A stretch of 5,719 nt of DNA, from contig JBKCGB010000166.1 of NCBI GenBank assembly GCA_046303375.1, forward strand, positions 1 to 5,719. The letters run 5' to 3'. Shown piece by piece: positions 4,686 to 5,719 of this stretch. Source of the DNA: UBA965 sp046303375. Lineage in GTDB: Bacteria > Chloroflexota > Chloroflexia > Chloroflexales > Roseiflexaceae. A model generated the notes under the pieces. That model was not told the DNA's origin and searched no databases. It saw only the letters and a program-made list of their open reading frames with translations. Each line of letters starts with the position of its first letter. Position 1 is the stretch's first letter. The position numbers and the translations under genes are program-made.

Positions 4686-4910
4686 TTATACGAACAAACG
4701 CAACAATAAGACCATGGCAATCAGGCCGACCAGCATTGCACGAGAAAGCTCTGCTGCCTTGATTGCGTACGGCACAAAGCGCATCTGACCATACTTCTCC
4801 AGGGTCATGCCAATCACTGTTGCCGTGATGAAGCCGATGACTGACACATAGGTGATTGGCCAGATTGTTTGATTCATCATGTGGAGCAGCATGAGTCCGT
4901 TTACATCCAT
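4686..4910 (-). CDS. Two-helix small membrane protein (74 aa)
   Basis: I do not recognise a family. The 74 residues hold two clear hydrophobic helices, about 14-36 (TIWPITYVSVIGFITATVIG) and 57-74 (AMLVGLIAMVLLLRLF). They are joined by a polar loop, EKYGQMRFVPYAIKAAELSR. There is no signal peptidase site and almost no soluble part. The start at 4910 is supported by GAGAGGA placed 5 nt before the ATG. It is the first gene after the promoter at 5065-5093, with an untranslated leader of about 148 nt, and the CARF gene follows after 75 nt-free spacing of 68 bases. The pairing recalls Cam1, in which a membrane helix is fused to a CARF domain, and Csx23, a membrane protein of type III systems. A split version of such an effector is a hypothesis only. 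Confidence 0.65.
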   Translation of the reverse strand: MDVNGLMLLHMMNQTIWPITYVSVIGFITATVIGMTLEKYGQMRFVPYAIKAAELSRAMLVGLIAMVLLLRLFV

Positions 4911-5064
4911 CTTCTTCCTCTCAATTCTTTTGCGGTTTTTCAAAAAACAGTCCAACAATCACTACAACGTACACAATACTTGGTGAAAAAAATACGTGGG
5001 CACCTGATGCATGCCATACACACCATGCGTGATTTTGTCGCTTTCCAATATTTCCAACGTGTCT

Positions 5065-5093
5065 ACTCTATCACGCTGACTATCGCGTGTCAA
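5065..5093 (-). promoter_or_regulatory. Promoter for membrane protein-CARF operon
   Basis: On the minus strand a perfect TTGACA (5093-5088) and TAGAGT (5070-5065) are separated by exactly 17 bp. The -10 matches the consensus at 4 of 6. Transcription would start near 5058. The leader to the ATG at 4910 is long (about 148 nt) and includes a T7 run, but no stable terminator stem was found in it. Confidence 0.65.
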
Positions 5094-5143
5094 ATCTCAT
5101 CTACCGCTATACACCACTGGGGCACCATACAATGACGAAGGGG

Positions 5144-5178
5144 GTGGAATCTCCATGACGCCCGCAGGGAGATTCCAC
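5144..5178 (-). terminator. Stem-loop after the helicase gene
   Basis: Arms GTGGAATCTCC (5144-5154) and GGAGATTCCAC (5168-5178) are perfectly complementary over 11 bp around a 13-nt loop. The structure begins 7 nt after the helicase stop. On the minus strand it is followed by CCCCCTTCGTCATTG, not a T-run, so it is either a non-canonical terminator or a transcript-stabilising hairpin. It separates the helicase from the promoter at 5065-5093. Confidence 0.5.
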
Positions 5179-5185
5179 TGTGCCT

Positions 5186-5719
5186 CTACCAGCCCCGCCC
5201 CAATACGCGGCGCGCATCTTCATCGTCGACCACCACCGCACACGAGTCCCAATCGATGGGGGTGACCGCCGTGTATTTGCGCACAAAGGGGTGATACTGG
5301 GGCAGCCGCGACAACAACGCCTCGGCCTCCGATTGCGCACCCAAGGCCATATCAATCCACACATCACTAAGCACATCGGGGATCTGGCCAAACAGGTCAT
5401 AGATGTGCTTGAGTCGTTCCGACAACAAGGTGTGCACGCGGTCTTCGACTGAATCACGGTAGCGCATGTTGTAGATGTCGACCACGTCACGCAATTGACC
5501 AATGCGCTGGATGCGCCCCTTGCGTTGCTCGAGTCGCGTCGGGTTCCATGGCAAGTCGAGATTGATGAGGCACCCCATGCGTTGCAAATTCAACCCTTCG
5601 GAGGCGGCATCGGTGCCCACCAACATGCCGATTTCGCCCCGTTGCACCATGCGTTTGACATCGTCACGGCCGAGGCTTTGCCACACCCCGGCGTGCCATA
5701 CCCCCGAGCGCCCCCCACC
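5186..5719 (-). CDS. C-terminal part of an SNF2/SF2-type helicase (5'-truncated by window)
   Basis: 177 residues of a larger protein, open to the window edge. The second RecA-like domain is plain: LVGTDAASEGLNLQ (fragment residues 33-46, motif V), INLDLPWNP (52-60), and RLEQRKGRIQRIGQ (62-75, motif VI with the arginine finger). This is followed by YNMRYRDSVEDRVHTLLSERL, typical of SNF2-like ATPases. The C-terminal tail runs through LFGQIPDVLSDVWIDMALG and WDSCAVVV and ends in LGRGW. This tail resembles large defence-island helicases, such as those fused to phospholipase D-like domains and possibly DISARM DrmD-like proteins; that is recollection, not a search. A GTG at 5686 opens a possible internal start, but coding continues upstream of it in the same frame. 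The missing N-terminal part would decide the subfamily. Confidence 0.85.
   Translation of the reverse strand, partial: GGGRSGVWHAGVWQSLGRDDVKRMVQRGEIGMLVGTDAASEGLNLQRMGCLINLDLPWNPTRLEQRKGRIQRIGQLRDVVDIYNMRYRDSVEDRVHTLLSERLKHIYDLFGQIPDVLSDVWIDMALGAQSEAEALLSRLPQYHPFVRKYTAVTPIDWDSCAVVVDDEDARRVLGRGW

Noticed and set aside
4967..5010. T7 run and GGCA/TGCC stem in the leader of the membrane protein gene as an attenuator
   Set aside because: The stem is only four pairs and does not directly abut the T-run. The evidence is too weak.

Overview
The window looks like the adaptation and crRNA-processing part of a bacterial CRISPR-Cas locus inside a defence island. Every protein gene I accept lies on the minus strand, so transcription runs from high to low coordinates. 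The protein families (type I-E-like Cas1, Cas2 and Cas6e, a stand-alone CARF protein, an SNF2-type helicase) are compatible with a thermophile-like or Chloroflexota-type bacterium. That taxonomic placement is a weak inference, because no housekeeping gene is present to anchor it.

Layout in the direction of transcription. (1) 5719-5186 is the C-terminal end of an SNF2/SF2 helicase that enters from outside the window, followed by a perfect 11-bp stem-loop at 5144-5178. (2) A good sigma-70-like promoter at 5065-5093 precedes a 74-residue two-helix membrane protein (4910-4686) and a CARF-domain protein of the Cas_APE2256 type (4617-3976). (3) 24 nt after the CARF stop is a 133-nt RNA gene-like element (3951-3819). 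It has the 5' and 3' tRNA-like ends of tmRNA but almost none of its interior, and a strong hairpin (3782-3816) follows it. (4) A 96-residue membrane protein of unknown function lies at 3665-3375. (5) A strong promoter (3317-3344) and a leader of about 330 nt precede a compact operon: cas6e copy B (2982-2356), cas1 (2354-1467) and cas2 (1462-1166). (6) A dyad and a perfect TATAAT box separate cas2 from a second, diverged cas6e, copy A (1046-405). (7) The low-coordinate end holds a tiny CRISPR array of three 28-nt repeats. The first repeat is inverted relative to the other two, and homologous leader-like sequences flank the array in opposite orientations.

How the parts may work together. Cas1-Cas2 would insert spacers next to the leaders, and one or both Cas6e nucleases would cut the hairpin repeat (core CCCCACGCGCGTGGGG). 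No interference complex (Cascade, Cas3 or Cas10) is in the window. The CARF protein suggests cyclic-oligoadenylate signalling by a type III complex encoded elsewhere; this is inference.

The observations most worth following are the convergent two-leader mini-array, the mini-tmRNA-like RNA next to the CARF gene, the two diverged Cas6e genes around one cas1-cas2 pair, and the small membrane protein paired with the CARF protein.
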